The notes: generated by a model from the letters alone, not told the origin. Positions 40,098-49,983 are shown, counted from the stretch's first letter. The stretch: DNA of 64,000 bases from an uncultured Nocardioides sp. (GCF_947488025.1 NZ_CANKYS010000010.1:1-64000); one strand, 5' to 3'. Numbers and translations are program-made.

Positions 40098-41516
40098 ATG
40101 ACCCAGCTTTCAGTCGAGACCACCCCGATCCCCGGTCTCCTCGTCGTCCGCATGCCCGTCCACGGCGACGCCCGCGGGTGGTTCAAGGAGAACTGGCAGC
40201 GGGAGAAGATGGTCGCCCTCGGGCTGCCCGACTTCGGCCCGGTCCAGAACAACATCTCCTTCAACGCCTCGCGCGGCGCCACCCGCGGCATCCACACCGA
40301 GCCGTGGGACAAGTTCGTCTCCCTCGCGACCGGCCGCATCTTCGGTGCGTGGGTCGACATGCGCGAGGGCGACTCGTTCGGGACGACCTTCTCGATCGAG
40401 CTCGACCCCTCGGTCGCGGTCTTCGTGCCGCGGGGCGTCGGCAACTCCTACCAGGCGCTCGAGGACGGCACGGCCTACACCTACCTCGTCAACGACCACT
40501 GGCGCCCGGGCGTGAGCTACCCCGCCCTCCACCTCGGCGACGAGTCCGCCGCCATCCCGTGGCCGATCCCGCTCGACGAGGCCGAGATCTCCGAGAAGGA
40601 CCACAACAACCCGCGCCTGGCCGACGTCGTGCCGATGGCGCCCAAGAAGACGCTCGTGGTCGGCGCCCTCGGCCAGCTCGGCCGCGCGCTCCACGCGGCA
40701 TACCCCGATGCCGACCGCGTGGACCTGTTCGCCGGCGAGGGTGTCACCGCCCTCGACCTGACCGACGCCGACGCGGTCGCCGCCTGGCCGTGGCACGAGT
40801 ACGCCGTGGTGCTCAACGCCGCCGCCTACACCGCCGTCGACGCGGCCGAGACTCCCGAGGGCCGCGTCGCCGCCTGGGGCGCCAACGCCTCCGGCCCGGC
40901 GACCCTGGCCCGGCTGGCCCGCGAGCACGGCTTCACCCTCGTGCACGTCTCGTCCGAGTACGTCTTCGACGGCACCGCGCCCCTCGATCCCGGGCACACC
41001 GAGGACGAGCCGCTCTCCCCGCTCGGCGTCTACGCCCAGAGCAAGGCAGCAGGCGACATCGCCGTCGGCCTCGCGCCGCGCCACTACCTGCTCCGCACCA
41101 GCTGGGTGATCGGCGAGGGCAAGAACTTCGTCCGCACCATGCGGACGCTGGCCGAGAAGGGCGTCTCCCCCAGCGTGGTCGACGACCAGGTCGGCCGGCT
41201 GACGTTCACCGACGAGCTGGTCCGGGCGATCCGCCACCTGCTCGACACCGGGGCCGAGTTCGGCACCTACAACATCTCCAACGGTGGCCCCGCGATGTCG
41301 TGGCGCGAGATCGCGCAGGCGGTCTTCGAGCGCTCCGGCCGCAGCGCGGACGACGTGTCGGGCACGACCACGGCGGCGTACGCCGAGGGGGTCCTGGCCC
41401 AGGGCAACCCGTTCGCCCCCCGCCCGCTCAACTCCGCGATGTCGCTCGACAAGCTGCGCGCCACCGGCTTCGAGCCCGAGGACGCGATGACCGCTCTCGA
41501 CCGCTACCTCGCCTGA
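40098..41516 (+). CDS. rmlCD: Fused dTDP-4-dehydrorhamnose 3,5-epimerase and reductase
   Basis: Predicted 472 residues doing the last two steps to dTDP-L-rhamnose. Residues 1-185 are an RmlC cupin with GWFKENWQREK, GATRGIHTEPWDKF carrying the catalytic His, and VPRGVGNSYQALED. After a short junction (VVPMAPKK), an RmlD-type SDR follows from TLVVGALGQLGRALHAAY, with SSEYVFDGTAP, YAQSKAAGD (YxxxK) and RTSWVIGEGKNF. The fusion is known in some actinobacteria. AAGGA precedes the ATG by 7 bases. Confidence 0.93.
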   Translation: MTQLSVETTPIPGLLVVRMPVHGDARGWFKENWQREKMVALGLPDFGPVQNNISFNASRGATRGIHTEPWDKFVSLATGRIFGAWVDMREGDSFGTTFSIELDPSVAVFVPRGVGNSYQALEDGTAYTYLVNDHWRPGVSYPALHLGDESAAIPWPIPLDEAEISEKDHNNPRLADVVPMAPKKTLVVGALGQLGRALHAAYPDADRVDLFAGEGVTALDLTDADAVAAWPWHEYAVVLNAAAYTAVDAAETPEGRVAAWGANASGPATLARLAREHGFTLVHVSSEYVFDGTAPLDPGHTEDEPLSPLGVYAQSKAAGDIAVGLAPRHYLLRTSWVIGEGKNFVRTMRTLAEKGVSPSVVDDQVGRLTFTDELVRAIRHLLDTGAEFGTYNISNGGPAMSWREIAQAVFERSGRSADDVSGTTTAAYAEGVLAQGNPFAPRPLNSAMSLDKLRATGFEPEDAMTALDRYLA

Positions 41517-41560
41517 CGTCCCGGGCGACCGCCCCGGCCCAATCCGCCCTCATGGCGAGA

Positions 41561-41582
41561 GTTGAATTGACGTCAATTCAAC
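41561..41582. promoter_or_regulatory. Perfect 22-bp palindrome, probable TetR operator
   Basis: GTTGAATTGAC followed by its exact complement GTCAATTCAAC. It is markedly AT-rich for this genome and lies 118 bp before a TetR-type gene. Size, symmetry and context suit a TetR-family dimer or dimer-pair site. Other parts of 41517-41700 show nothing I can name. Confidence 0.6.
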
Positions 41583-41700
41583 CTTCCCGGACGCCCGCCT
41601 CCCGGTGCCGGCGGAAGGTGAACAGGCGTCAGTCGGGTCGCGCGACTGCCCCTGTGGATGAGCACCGCGCGGGCGCCCGGCCTTCTGTTCTGCTGGGACC

Positions 41701-42360
41701 ATGGACCTCGACGAGCGCTACATCCCCCGGTCCGGCCCGATGTTCAACGCGAGGAGCTTGGCGAAGGCGGAGATGGCCACCGACCTCGCCATCCCGCTGC
41801 TGGCTGACGGTGGCTGGTCGGCGGTCACGCTACGCACGGTCGCAGCGGCCGCCAACGTGACGCCGCAGGCCATCGCCGCCTGGTTCCCGTCCGTCACGGC
41901 GATGCGCAGGGCGATCGCCGAGCGTTACGGGAACAGGTGGGTCGATGAGCGTCGTGCGGTGGCGAGCCGAAGGCTGGTCCGCACCGCCAGACCTGCATCC
42001 GTCGACAGCGCGCGGTCCCAGGTCGCACTCGCGCTCCTGCCGGGAACCTGGCCGGAGGAGGTCTTCGACGGCATCTGGCTCACTGTGGCTGAAGCCGGCC
42101 GGTGGGACGAGGTGACCGGCTTGGTCGTGGCTGCGGTCCAGGAGCGCGAGCGAGATGTGGTCGCCGAGCTCCTCGAGGAGCAGCTGTGGGACTTCCCGTC
42201 CTTCCCGGAGGGCATGGGTGAGCAGCGGTTCGAGCAGCACGTCGACCTCGTGCTCGCGCTCGTGCGGGGCCTGCGGGTGGCTCGCACCGCGTCTCACGCC
42301 CGCATGGACGCCGATCGCGCCGCCGTCGTCCTGGACGGCGGACTCAGCGCCGCGACGTGA
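41701..42360 (+). CDS. TetR-family-like transcriptional regulator
   Basis: Predicted 219 residues. The helix-turn-helix region, SAVTLRTVAAAANVTPQAIA, is followed by AWFPSVTAMRRAIAERYG, in the TetR arrangement although divergent. The C-terminal 140 residues have no recognisable ligand signature. No exporter or enzyme is adjacent on the same strand, so its target is unknown; the palindrome at 41561 is the obvious candidate site. The last 17 bases overlap the convergent DUF2516 gene. Confidence 0.75.
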   Translation: MDLDERYIPRSGPMFNARSLAKAEMATDLAIPLLADGGWSAVTLRTVAAAANVTPQAIAAWFPSVTAMRRAIAERYGNRWVDERRAVASRRLVRTARPASVDSARSQVALALLPGTWPEEVFDGIWLTVAEAGRWDEVTGLVVAAVQERERDVVAELLEEQLWDFPSFPEGMGEQRFEQHVDLVLALVRGLRVARTASHARMDADRAAVVLDGGLSAAT

Positions 42361-42637
42361 CCTCGGCAAGCGCGGGGCGCACGTCAGCGATGTAGACGAG
42401 CGAGGCGATCGTGAAGATCAGGTGGATGATCCCGAGGGGCGAGGAGCCGATCAGGATCAGCTGGGCCGCGAAGCCGAGGCCGGTGATCGCGCACCACGCC
42501 TGCTTGGTGAGCTTGCCGGCCGCCTGGTAGGCCTCGGCCGAGTAGGTCAGCGAGTTGATGAACGCGAATCCCTTGATCGCGAGCAGCGCGACGAGCACGA
42601 CCAGCATCAGCGTGCTCTGGAACGCATAGATGTCCAC
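42344..42637 (-). CDS. DUF2516 small membrane protein
   Basis: Predicted 97 residues with three hydrophobic segments (about 8-30, 49-65 and 67-84). AYQAAGKLTKQAWCAITGLG is the DUF2516 core. In mycobacteria the homologue (Rv0476) lies next to hbhA (Rv0475) and an Xre regulator (Rv0474). Here those two genes are on the same strand but lie beyond the urease operon. The GTG start is supported by TACCCT 6 bp upstream. Confidence 0.85.
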   Translation of the reverse strand: MDIYAFQSTLMLVVLVALLAIKGFAFINSLTYSAEAYQAAGKLTKQAWCAITGLGFAAQLILIGSSPLGIIHLIFTIASLVYIADVRPALAEVTSRR

Positions 42638-42643
42638 GGCACG

Positions 42644-42649
42644 AGGGTA
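42644..42649 (-). promoter_or_regulatory. -10 hexamer of the DUF2516 gene
   Basis: TACCCT on the minus strand, 6 bp before the GTG at 42637. Leaderless start inferred. Confidence 0.5.
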
Positions 42650-42666
42650 GCCGGACGGAGCCAGAC

Positions 42667-42693
42667 GTGACGATCACGTCATCTGGACGTAAC
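42667..42693 (+). promoter_or_regulatory. GlnR-like box upstream of urease
   Basis: GTGAC (42667-42671), GTCAT (42678-42682) and GTAAC (42689-42693) recur at an 11-bp period with 6-bp spacers. This resembles the GTnAC-n6-GnAAC tandem boxes bound by GlnR in actinobacteria. A dyad ACGTGA-CGA-TCACGT (42665-42679) overlaps it. It sits just upstream of the ureA -10 element. Confidence 0.5.
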
Positions 42694-42703
42694 AGCGGCT
42701 GCC

Positions 42704-42709
42704 TATGTT
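42704..42709 (+). promoter_or_regulatory. -10 hexamer of the urease operon
   Basis: TATGTT lies 7 bp before the GTG at 42717, indicating a leaderless ureA mRNA. Confidence 0.55.
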
Positions 42710-42716
42710 TCGTCAG

Positions 42717-43019
42717 GTGCACCTGACCCCGTCCGACACCGAGAAGCTGCTGCTCGCCGTGGCCGGCATGGTCGCCCGCGACCGGCTCGCCCGCGGCGTC
42801 CGCCTCAACTACCCGGAGTCCGTCGCGCTGCTGAGCACCTGGGTCATCGAGCGCGCCCGCGAGGGGGCGTCGGTCGCCGAGCTGATGTCCAGCGGCCGCG
42901 AGGTGCTCACCTCGGGCCAGGTGATGCCCGACGTGGTGCCGATGCTGACCGAGGTGCAGGTCGAGGCCACCTTCCCCGACGGCCGCAAGCTCGTCACCCT
43001 CCACGACCCGATCGGCTGA
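42717..43019 (+). CDS. ureA: Urease gamma subunit
   Basis: Predicted 100 residues, exactly the usual UreA length, with VHLTPSDTEKLLLAVAG at the start and GVRLNYPESVALLSTWVIERAREG in the body (given in outline). It forms the urease trimer core with UreB and UreC, hydrolysing urea to ammonia and carbamate in the cytoplasm. The GTG at 42717 is chosen over the ATG at 42705 because of canonical length and the upstream -10 element. First gene of ureABCFGD. Confidence 0.93.
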   Translation: MHLTPSDTEKLLLAVAGMVARDRLARGVRLNYPESVALLSTWVIERAREGASVAELMSSGREVLTSGQVMPDVVPMLTEVQVEATFPDGRKLVTLHDPIG

Positions 43020-43030
43020 GAGGCGACCAC

Positions 43031-43358
43031 ATGGCCACCCAGAGCGAGCCCACCAGCGCGGGTCCCGGCGCCATCCGGTGCGCGCCCGGCACCCACGTCC
43101 TCAACGCGGACCGCACCCCCGACGAGCGGCGTACGGTCGTCATCACCAACACCGGCGACCGGCCGGTGCAGGTCGGGTCCCACGTCCACCTCCCGCTGGT
43201 CAACGCCGCCCTCGACTTCGACCGTGCTGCGGCCGAGGGGTTCCGGCTCGACGTGCCCTCGGGCACCTCGCAGCGCTTCGAGCCCGGAGCGTCGCGGTCG
43301 GTGGCGATCGTCGCGCTGCGGGGCCGGCGGACGGTGCCCGGCATCCAGGTGCGCGCCG

Positions 43359-43366
<8 letters not shown>
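43031..43366 (+). CDS. ureB: Urease beta subunit
   Basis: Predicted 111 residues. [27 protein letters not shown] and [17 protein letters not shown] are the defining UreB stretches. It stabilises the alpha subunit and shapes the active-site flap. It begins 11 bp after ureA and ends inside the start of ureC, with an 8-bp overlap. Cys/Met content and length are ordinary. Confidence 0.94.
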
Positions 43367-45055
<1,689 letters not shown>

Positions 45056-45056
<1 letters not shown>

Positions 45057-45688
45057 TGAGCGCGCTCGCCCTGCTCCTCGCCGACGCCCGACTGCCCGTC
45101 GCGGGCCACACCCAGTCCGGCAGCCTCGAGCCCGCCCTGGCCGCCGGGCCGGTCGACGTACCGGTCTATCTGGCCCTCCGCCTCGCCACCGTGACGCGGA
45201 CCGAGGCGGCCACCGCGGTCGTGACCCTGGCCCACCTGCGCCGCGGCGAGGGTCTCGACGCGGTGTACGACGCCTGGGCCGCCCGCACGGCCAGCGCCGC
45301 GATGCGCGACACCTCGCGCGAGCTGGGCCGCGGGCTGCTGCGCGTGGCCGGCACGCTGTGGGACCTGCCGCCGCTGCTGTCCGGGCTGCCCCGCCCGATG
45401 GTGCTCGGTGCCATCGCCCACGCCACCGGGCTCGCCCCCGCCGAGGTCGCTGAGGTGGTCGGGTACGACGACCTGCAGACCGTCGCGTCGGCGGCGCTCA
45501 AGCTGCAGCCGCTCGACCCCGCCGTCGCCACCGGCTGGGTGGTGGCCGCCCTGCCGCGGCTGGCGGTCATGGTCGAGGAGGTCGCGCACCTCGACTCCCC
45601 CGCCGACATCCCCGCCACCGCATCACCGTGGATCGAGCAGCTCGCCGAGGACCACGCCGTCACCACCAGGAGGTTGTTCCGTGCCTGA
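45056..45688 (+). CDS. ureF: Urease accessory protein UreF
   Basis: Predicted 210 residues, mainly helical. [20 protein letters not shown] is the actinobacterial form of the UreF N-terminus. UreF links UreD to the UreG GTPase during nickel insertion and gates GTP hydrolysis. The start overlaps the ureC stop by one base (TGATG), and the end overlaps ureG by 8 bp. It is divergent in sequence, as UreF usually is, so the assignment rests on both motif and position. Confidence 0.88.
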
Positions 45689-46394
45689 CACTCCCCGCGA
45701 GCTCCGGCTGGGCGTCTGCGGCCCCGTCGGCACCGGCAAGTCCTCGCTCATCATGCTGCTCTGCGCCCACCTCGCTGACGAGCTGCGGATCGGGGTCGTC
45801 ACCAACGACATCTACACCGACGAGGACGCCCGGATGATCCGGGCCGCAGGCGTGCTGGACCCCGCGCGGGTCGTCGCCGTCGAGACGGGTGCGTGCCCGC
45901 ACACCGCCATCCGCGACGACATCACCGCCAACCTGCTGGCCGTCGAGGACCTGGTCGCCGACCACGGACCGCTCGACCTGGTGCTCGTGGAGTCGGGCGG
46001 CGACAACCTGACGGCGACGTTCTCACCCGCCCTCGTCGACGTGCAGGTCTTCGTGATCGACGTCGCCGGCGGCGGTGACGTGGCCCGCAAGGGCGGACCG
46101 GGCATCGAGCGCGCCGACCTGCTCGTGGTCAACAAGACCGACCTGGCCCCTCACGTCGGGGTGGACGTCGACCTGATGCGCACGGATGCCCTCCGGGCCC
46201 GCGGCGACCGCCCCGTGGTCGCCCTCTCGCGCCACGACCCCGACTCGGTCGCGCAGCTCCTGGGCTGGGTGCGCGCCCAGGTGGCTCGGCAGCGCACCGG
46301 TGACCTGGTCCCGGCCGACCCGGGCCCGATGGCGCCGCACGCCCACGCCGGGGGGAGCCGTCACGGCCATGGCGACCACGCCCACGCGCACTGA
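45681..46394 (+). CDS. ureG: Urease accessory GTPase UreG with His-rich tail
   Basis: Predicted 237 residues. P-loop [22 protein letters not shown] with the nickel-binding [12 protein letters not shown] and VNKTD identify UreG. It hydrolyses GTP while delivering nickel to the apo-urease complex. The last ~20 residues contain HAHAGG and [10 protein letters not shown], a metal-binding tail most UreG proteins lack. With no ureE in the cluster, this tail may take over nickel storage or delivery. GGAGG precedes the GTG. Confidence 0.95.
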   Translation: MPDTPRELRLGVCGPVGTGKSSLIMLLCAHLADELRIGVVTNDIYTDEDARMIRAAGVLDPARVVAVETGACPHTAIRDDITANLLAVEDLVADHGPLDLVLVESGGDNLTATFSPALVDVQVFVIDVAGGGDVARKGGPGIERADLLVVNKTDLAPHVGVDVDLMRTDALRARGDRPVVALSRHDPDSVAQLLGWVRAQVARQRTGDLVPADPGPMAPHAHAGGSRHGHGDHAHAH

Positions 46395-47091
46395 CACCTG
46401 CGTCCTCGCCGTCACCGGCACGGCCGACGCCCGGGTGCGGGTGACCTCGCGCGGCGGCCCCTTCCGTGTCGTCACGCTGGCGACCGGCGGAGGCGTGGCC
46501 AGGGTGGCGCTGGTCCCGACCCGCGCGCTGCTGCTGGCCGGGGACGCGGTGGAGGTGGACTGCGAGGTCGGGGACGGCCTCACGCTGCAGGTGCAGGAGA
46601 CGAGCGGCACCGTGGCGTACGACATGCGCGGGGGGTCGGCGTCCTGGTCGTTCGCCGCGCGGGTCGGGGTCGGGTCCCGGTTGGTGCTCGACTCGCTCCC
46701 GTGGGTCTCGTCGGCCGGTTCGGACGTCACCCGAACGACGTCGATCCACCTGGGCACGGACGCCACGCTGCTGGCCCGCGAGACCCTCGTGCTGGGCCGC
46801 TCGGGCGAGCGACCCGGCGCTCTCGAGTCACGCACGACGATCACCCGGGGAGGCCGTCCGCTGCTCGTCGAGGAGCTGCGCTCCGACCACCTGGCGCCCC
46901 AGCGGGTTCTGGACAGCGTCCTGGCCGTCGGCACCTGCCGCGAGCCAGGCGTGGGCAGCCCGTCCCCGCTGCGGCTGGAGACCGGCGACCGGCTGTGGCG
47001 GAGGCTGGGTCGCGAGGCCCACGAGACCGCGGCTGCGCTCGACCCGGTGTGGACTGCCCTGCACCGCACGCCACAGTCGTCGGACCGGTAG
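46369..47091 (+). CDS. ureD: Urease accessory protein UreD
   Basis: Predicted 240 residues. Divergent UreD/UreH with [17 protein letters not shown] and [18 protein letters not shown] as the recognisable family stretches. UreD docks on apo-urease and accepts UreF and UreG. The ATG lies within the ureG His-rich tail, giving a 26-bp overlap. Last gene of the operon, followed by a strong terminator. Confidence 0.88.
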   Translation: MATTPTRTDTCVLAVTGTADARVRVTSRGGPFRVVTLATGGGVARVALVPTRALLLAGDAVEVDCEVGDGLTLQVQETSGTVAYDMRGGSASWSFAARVGVGSRLVLDSLPWVSSAGSDVTRTTSIHLGTDATLLARETLVLGRSGERPGALESRTTITRGGRPLLVEELRSDHLAPQRVLDSVLAVGTCREPGVGSPSPLRLETGDRLWRRLGREAHETAAALDPVWTALHRTPQSSDR

Positions 47092-47092
47092 T

Positions 47093-47135
47093 CCACGAAA
47101 GGCCCCCGCCCTGACGGACGGGGGCCTTCGTGTGG
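47093..47135. terminator. Terminator hairpin after the urease operon
   Basis: CACGAAAGGCCCCCG pairs with CGGGGGCC-TTCGTG around CCCTGACGGA, one of the strongest hairpins in the window. It lies 2 bp after the ureD stop and before the convergent HBHA-like gene, so it can serve both directions. Confidence 0.85.
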
Positions 47136-47175
47136 CTCAGAACAGCGTCAGCTGCTGTTCATCGGCTGGTGCTCT

Positions 47176-47898
47176 TCAGTCGCCGACCTTCTCGGCGGCG
47201 TCGGCGACGGCCTTCGCCGCGTTGGTGGCGGTGGCGGTCGCGGCGCTGGCGGTGGCCTTGGCGCTGCTCTGGGCGGTGGCGGTCTTCTTCGCCGCGGTCT
47301 TGCGGGCGGTGGTCGCGGCGGCCTTCTTGCCCGCGGCCTTCTGGGTGGCCTTCTTGGCCGTCGGCTTCGGCTTGGGGGCGACCTTGGTCGCGGCGGTCTT
47401 GTCCGCGGCGGCGGTGGTGGCCTCGGCGGCCTTCTTGGCCTGAGTGGTGGTGGTCTTCGCCTTGGCGACGGTGGTCTTCGCCGACGACACGGTGGCCTTG
47501 GTGGACTCCTGGCGGCGGATGCGGCCCACGAGGGACTCGCCGCGCTTGACGAGGTCGGCGTAGGTGGCGTTGACGGCGGAGACGTTGTCGTCGACCAGGG
47601 TCGAGACCTGCGTGGTGACCTTGGCGGGGTACGCCCGGGCCTCGGCCTGCAGCTCGACGACGCGGGCCTCGATGGCGGCGCGGCGGGCCTGGGCCTGCTT
47701 GCGCAGCGCCTTCGGGTCGGTCGCGGTCTTCTGGACGTCGTTCACGCGGGTGGTGACGTCCTTCTGCACGGCGGAGACGCGCTTCTGCACGTCGGCGACG
47801 GCCTCACGGACGGCCTCGACGGCCAGGTCGGTCGCGCCGACGTAGGCGAGGACGGGCTTGAGGGCTTCGGTCTTGAGGTCGCGCTTGGTGGTGGCCAT
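47176..47898 (-). CDS. Heparin-binding hemagglutinin (HBHA)-like protein
   Basis: Predicted 240 residues. The N-terminal half is a long coiled-coil-type helix (AVEAVREAVADVQKRVSAVQ in part). The C-terminal third is low-complexity Lys/Ala/Thr repeats such as KKAAATTARKTAAKK. This matches the architecture of mycobacterial HBHA, a surface adhesin whose Lys-rich tail binds sulfated glycans. The tail might instead bind nucleic acid. Its Xre neighbour at 47952 matches the mycobacterial gene order. AAGGAG precedes the ATG. Confidence 0.8.
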   Translation of the reverse strand: MATTKRDLKTEALKPVLAYVGATDLAVEAVREAVADVQKRVSAVQKDVTTRVNDVQKTATDPKALRKQAQARRAAIEARVVELQAEARAYPAKVTTQVSTLVDDNVSAVNATYADLVKRGESLVGRIRRQESTKATVSSAKTTVAKAKTTTTQAKKAAEATTAAADKTAATKVAPKPKPTAKKATQKAAGKKAAATTARKTAAKKTATAQSSAKATASAATATATNAAKAVADAAEKVGD

Positions 47899-47951
47899 GG
47901 TGGAGCTCCTTCGGGTGGGGCGGGTGGGTGGTGCCGGGGTGGTGCTGACGT

Positions 47952-48371
47952 TCAGGACTGGTCGCGCTCGTTGAGCGCGAGGAACGAGGCGTAGACGTCG
48001 AGCAGCGAGTGCTTCTGCCGCTCGGTCAACGCGGTGTCGGCGAGGATCGCCAGCTCCACGGAGCCGGGCTGGCCCGGGTCGGGGTGGACGATCCCGGCGC
48101 GGACGTAGAGCTGCTCGGCGCTGACGCGCAGGGCGCGGGCGAGCTGCTGGAGCACCTCGGCCGACGGCTTGCGCAGGCCGCGCTCGATCTGGCTGAGGTA
48201 GGGGTTGCTCACCCCGACCTGGTCGGCGAGCTGCCGCAGCGAGAGGTGCGCGCCGAGACGCTGCTCCCTGAGGTAGTCACCCAGCGTGCCGAGCGAGCCG
48301 ACGACCGCCTTGCTGGTCTTGCTGGTGGTCTTCGCGCTCACCGTGGCCGGGCTGTTCTTGTCCTTGGCCAT
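47952..48371 (-). CDS. Xre-family regulator next to the HBHA-like gene
   Basis: Predicted 139 residues. The Xre/Cro helix-turn-helix is LGDYLREQRLGAHLSLRQLA with DQVGVSNPYLSQIERGLRKP, in the middle (about 30-75). A Lys/Ser/Thr-rich N-terminal tail of 25 residues precedes it. It corresponds by order and type to Rv0474 beside hbhA in M. tuberculosis. A perfect dyad directly upstream of its -10 element suggests autoregulation. Confidence 0.87.
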   Translation of the reverse strand: MAKDKNSPATVSAKTTSKTSKAVVGSLGTLGDYLREQRLGAHLSLRQLADQVGVSNPYLSQIERGLRKPSAEVLQQLARALRVSAEQLYVRAGIVHPDPGQPGSVELAILADTALTERQKHSLLDVYASFLALNERDQS

Positions 48372-48377
48372 ACCCCC

Positions 48378-48383
48378 ATTGTG
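48378..48383 (-). promoter_or_regulatory. -10 hexamer of the xre gene
   Basis: CACAAT on the minus strand, 6 bp before the ATG at 48371; a GGGGG run lies between and could instead aid ribosome binding. Confidence 0.35.
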
Positions 48384-48399
48384 CTAACACGAGTTAGCA
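48382..48399. promoter_or_regulatory. Probable Xre operator
   Basis: TGCTAAC-ACGA-GTTAGCA, perfect 7-bp arms, begins at the edge of the xre -10 element. It is AT-rich for the region, as expected for an operator that excludes RNA polymerase. Confidence 0.65.
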
Positions 48400-48503
48400 A
48401 AACTCAAACTGAGGGCAGGTGACACCCCTCACAACTCCGCTTTCCATGCGTATTCCAGCGCTAGCAGACCGGTTCGCACCACTGATCGAACGCGTGGTCG
48501 ACC

Positions 48504-48509
48504 TAGGAT
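48504..48509 (+). promoter_or_regulatory. -10 hexamer of the VanZ gene
   Basis: TAGGAT lies 6 bp before the GTG at 48516. Leaderless start inferred. Confidence 0.5.
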
Positions 48510-48515
48510 CCACCC

Positions 48516-49031
48516 GTGCCTGCCCACCGCCTGAGCCCCCGCGTGCGTACGACGCTGCGCGCCGCGTTGGCGGCCTGGGTCGTCATCCTCGCGGTGACCC
48601 TTCTCGCGCCATCTGCGACGGGCCCGTCGTGGCTCGTCGAGACGGTCGCAGGCGCCCTCTCGCGCCTGGGCGTGCCTGATGCACTGGCCGCTCCTGCCCG
48701 CGTCGAGTTCGGGCTGAACGTCGCTGCGTTCGTGCCGTTGAGCCTTCTCGGAGCCGTGTTGTGGCCTCGGCTCATCTGGCGCGACTGGACCGCACTCGGC
48801 TTCGCTTCGTCGTTCCTCGTCGAGGTGGTGCAGGCCGTCGCGTTCGACGCACGGTCGGCGACCCACGCGGACGTGGTCGCCAACACCCTCGGCACCCTCA
48901 TCGGTGCGCTGCTCGGGCACCTGGTCGCAAGGATCCTCGGGGCGAAGGCCCGCAAGGCAGGTGCCTCAGAAGGCGGCGCGGATCTCCCCGACCGGCACTC
49001 CCCCACCGAGGAGCTCGAACCGCCCCGTTGA
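48516..49031 (+). CDS. VanZ-like membrane protein
   Basis: Predicted 171 residues with four hydrophobic segments. VEFGLNVAAFVPLSLLGAVL and FLVEVVQAVAFDARSATHAD, then DVVANTLGTLIGALLG, are the VanZ-family pattern (conserved N, E/Q and D-R-x-x-x-x-D). In enterococci VanZ gives low-level teicoplanin resistance; the mechanism is unclear and resistance is not implied here. The last 66 bp overlap the convergent asparaginase. Confidence 0.85.
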   Translation: MPAHRLSPRVRTTLRAALAAWVVILAVTLLAPSATGPSWLVETVAGALSRLGVPDALAAPARVEFGLNVAAFVPLSLLGAVLWPRLIWRDWTALGFASSFLVEVVQAVAFDARSATHADVVANTLGTLIGALLGHLVARILGAKARKAGASEGGADLPDRHSPTEELEPPR

Positions 49032-49943
49032 CGCGACCGCCGCGGCGTCGACACCCGCTTCGTCGAGCACACCCGAGCGGCGCAGCGCCTCGGCCATCAG
49101 CACCGGGCGGACCCGCGCGGCGCCGTCGTCGGTCTTGAGCGCCCAGGCGCGGCCGTCGGGCAGGGCGATGGCGTAGCAGGACTCCGCGCCGGCCTTGCCG
49201 ATGAGCCCGGGGACAGCCCGGTGCAGGGCGAGCTCGTCGCGCGTGGTGCCGCTGACGTACTCGGGGTGGCGTCGGATCGCGTCGGCGACGCGGCGCTGCG
49301 GGCCGTCGGTCGCCGTGGCCAGCGTCGAGAACGCCCGCGCCAGCCCGGTGAGCGAGGTGGACAGGAGCGGCGCCCCGCAGCCGTCGACGGCGACGGTGTC
49401 GATCGGCTCCCCGGTGAGCCGGGCGAACGTGTCGGCAATGGCGACCTGGAGCGGGTGCGCGGGGTCGAGGTAGGTGGTGGTGTCCCAACCGCGCAGGACG
49501 CAGGTCGCGATCATCGCCGCGTGCTTGCCCGAGCAGTTCATCAGGACCGGCGCCTTCGATCCCCCGGCTCGTACGACGGCCTCGCGGGCGTCGTCGTCGA
49601 GCGGGTAGTCGGCCGGTGTCCGGAGCGCCGACTCGTCGAGACCGGCCGACGCCAGGGTGCGGCGTACGCCCTCGACGTGGAACGACTCCCCCGAGTGCGA
49701 CGCACAGGCCAGCGCGAGCAGGTCGTCGGGCAGGTCGAGCCCGAGCTCCACCATCGCGAGCGCCTGGAGCGGCTTGTTGCTCGACCGCGGGAGCACCTGC
49801 GCGGCGACCTCACCGACGGACCAGTCGACGGTTCCGTCGGCGGCCAGCGCCACGATCGAGCCGTAGTGGTGGCCCTCCACGAACCCGGAGCGGACGATCT
49901 CGGCGACGACGGGCAGACCAGCGACAGGCACGGGGGCAGGCAT
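48966..49943 (-). CDS. L-asparaginase, Rhizobium etli type II
   Basis: Predicted 325 residues of the ReAII-type asparaginase family, unrelated to the E. coli enzymes. RSSNKPLQALAMVE, CASHSGESFH, NCSGKHAAMI and VDGCGAPLLSTSL carry the conserved Ser, Lys and Cys residues of this family, which includes SxxK motifs and a zinc site. It hydrolyses asparagine to aspartate and ammonia. It is divergent from cysC with 40 bp between starts. Confidence 0.92.
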   Translation of the reverse strand: MPAPVPVAGLPVVAEIVRSGFVEGHHYGSIVALAADGTVDWSVGEVAAQVLPRSSNKPLQALAMVELGLDLPDDLLALACASHSGESFHVEGVRRTLASAGLDESALRTPADYPLDDDAREAVVRAGGSKAPVLMNCSGKHAAMIATCVLRGWDTTTYLDPAHPLQVAIADTFARLTGEPIDTVAVDGCGAPLLSTSLTGLARAFSTLATATDGPQRRVADAIRRHPEYVSGTTRDELALHRAVPGLIGKAGAESCYAIALPDGRAWALKTDDGAARVRPVLMAEALRRSGVLDEAGVDAAAVASTGRFELLGGGVPVGEIRAAF

Positions 49944-49949
49944 GGGCGC

Positions 49950-49955
49950 AGGCTA
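49950..49955 (-). promoter_or_regulatory. -10 hexamer of the asparaginase gene
   Basis: TAGCCT on the minus strand, 6 bp before the ATG at 49943. Leaderless start inferred. Confidence 0.5.
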
Positions 49956-49971
49956 CTTCCCGCTCCTCTGA

Positions 49972-49977
49972 CAGGAT
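49972..49977 (+). promoter_or_regulatory. -10 hexamer of cysC
   Basis: CAGGAT lies 6 bp before the GTG at 49984. Leaderless start inferred, though the first base departs from TAnnnT. Confidence 0.4.
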
Positions 49978-49983
49978 GCGCGG

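Noticed and set aside
42705..42716. ATG at 42705 as ureA start
   Set aside because: It overlaps the -10 hexamer and would make UreA 104 residues; the GTG at 42717 gives the canonical 100.
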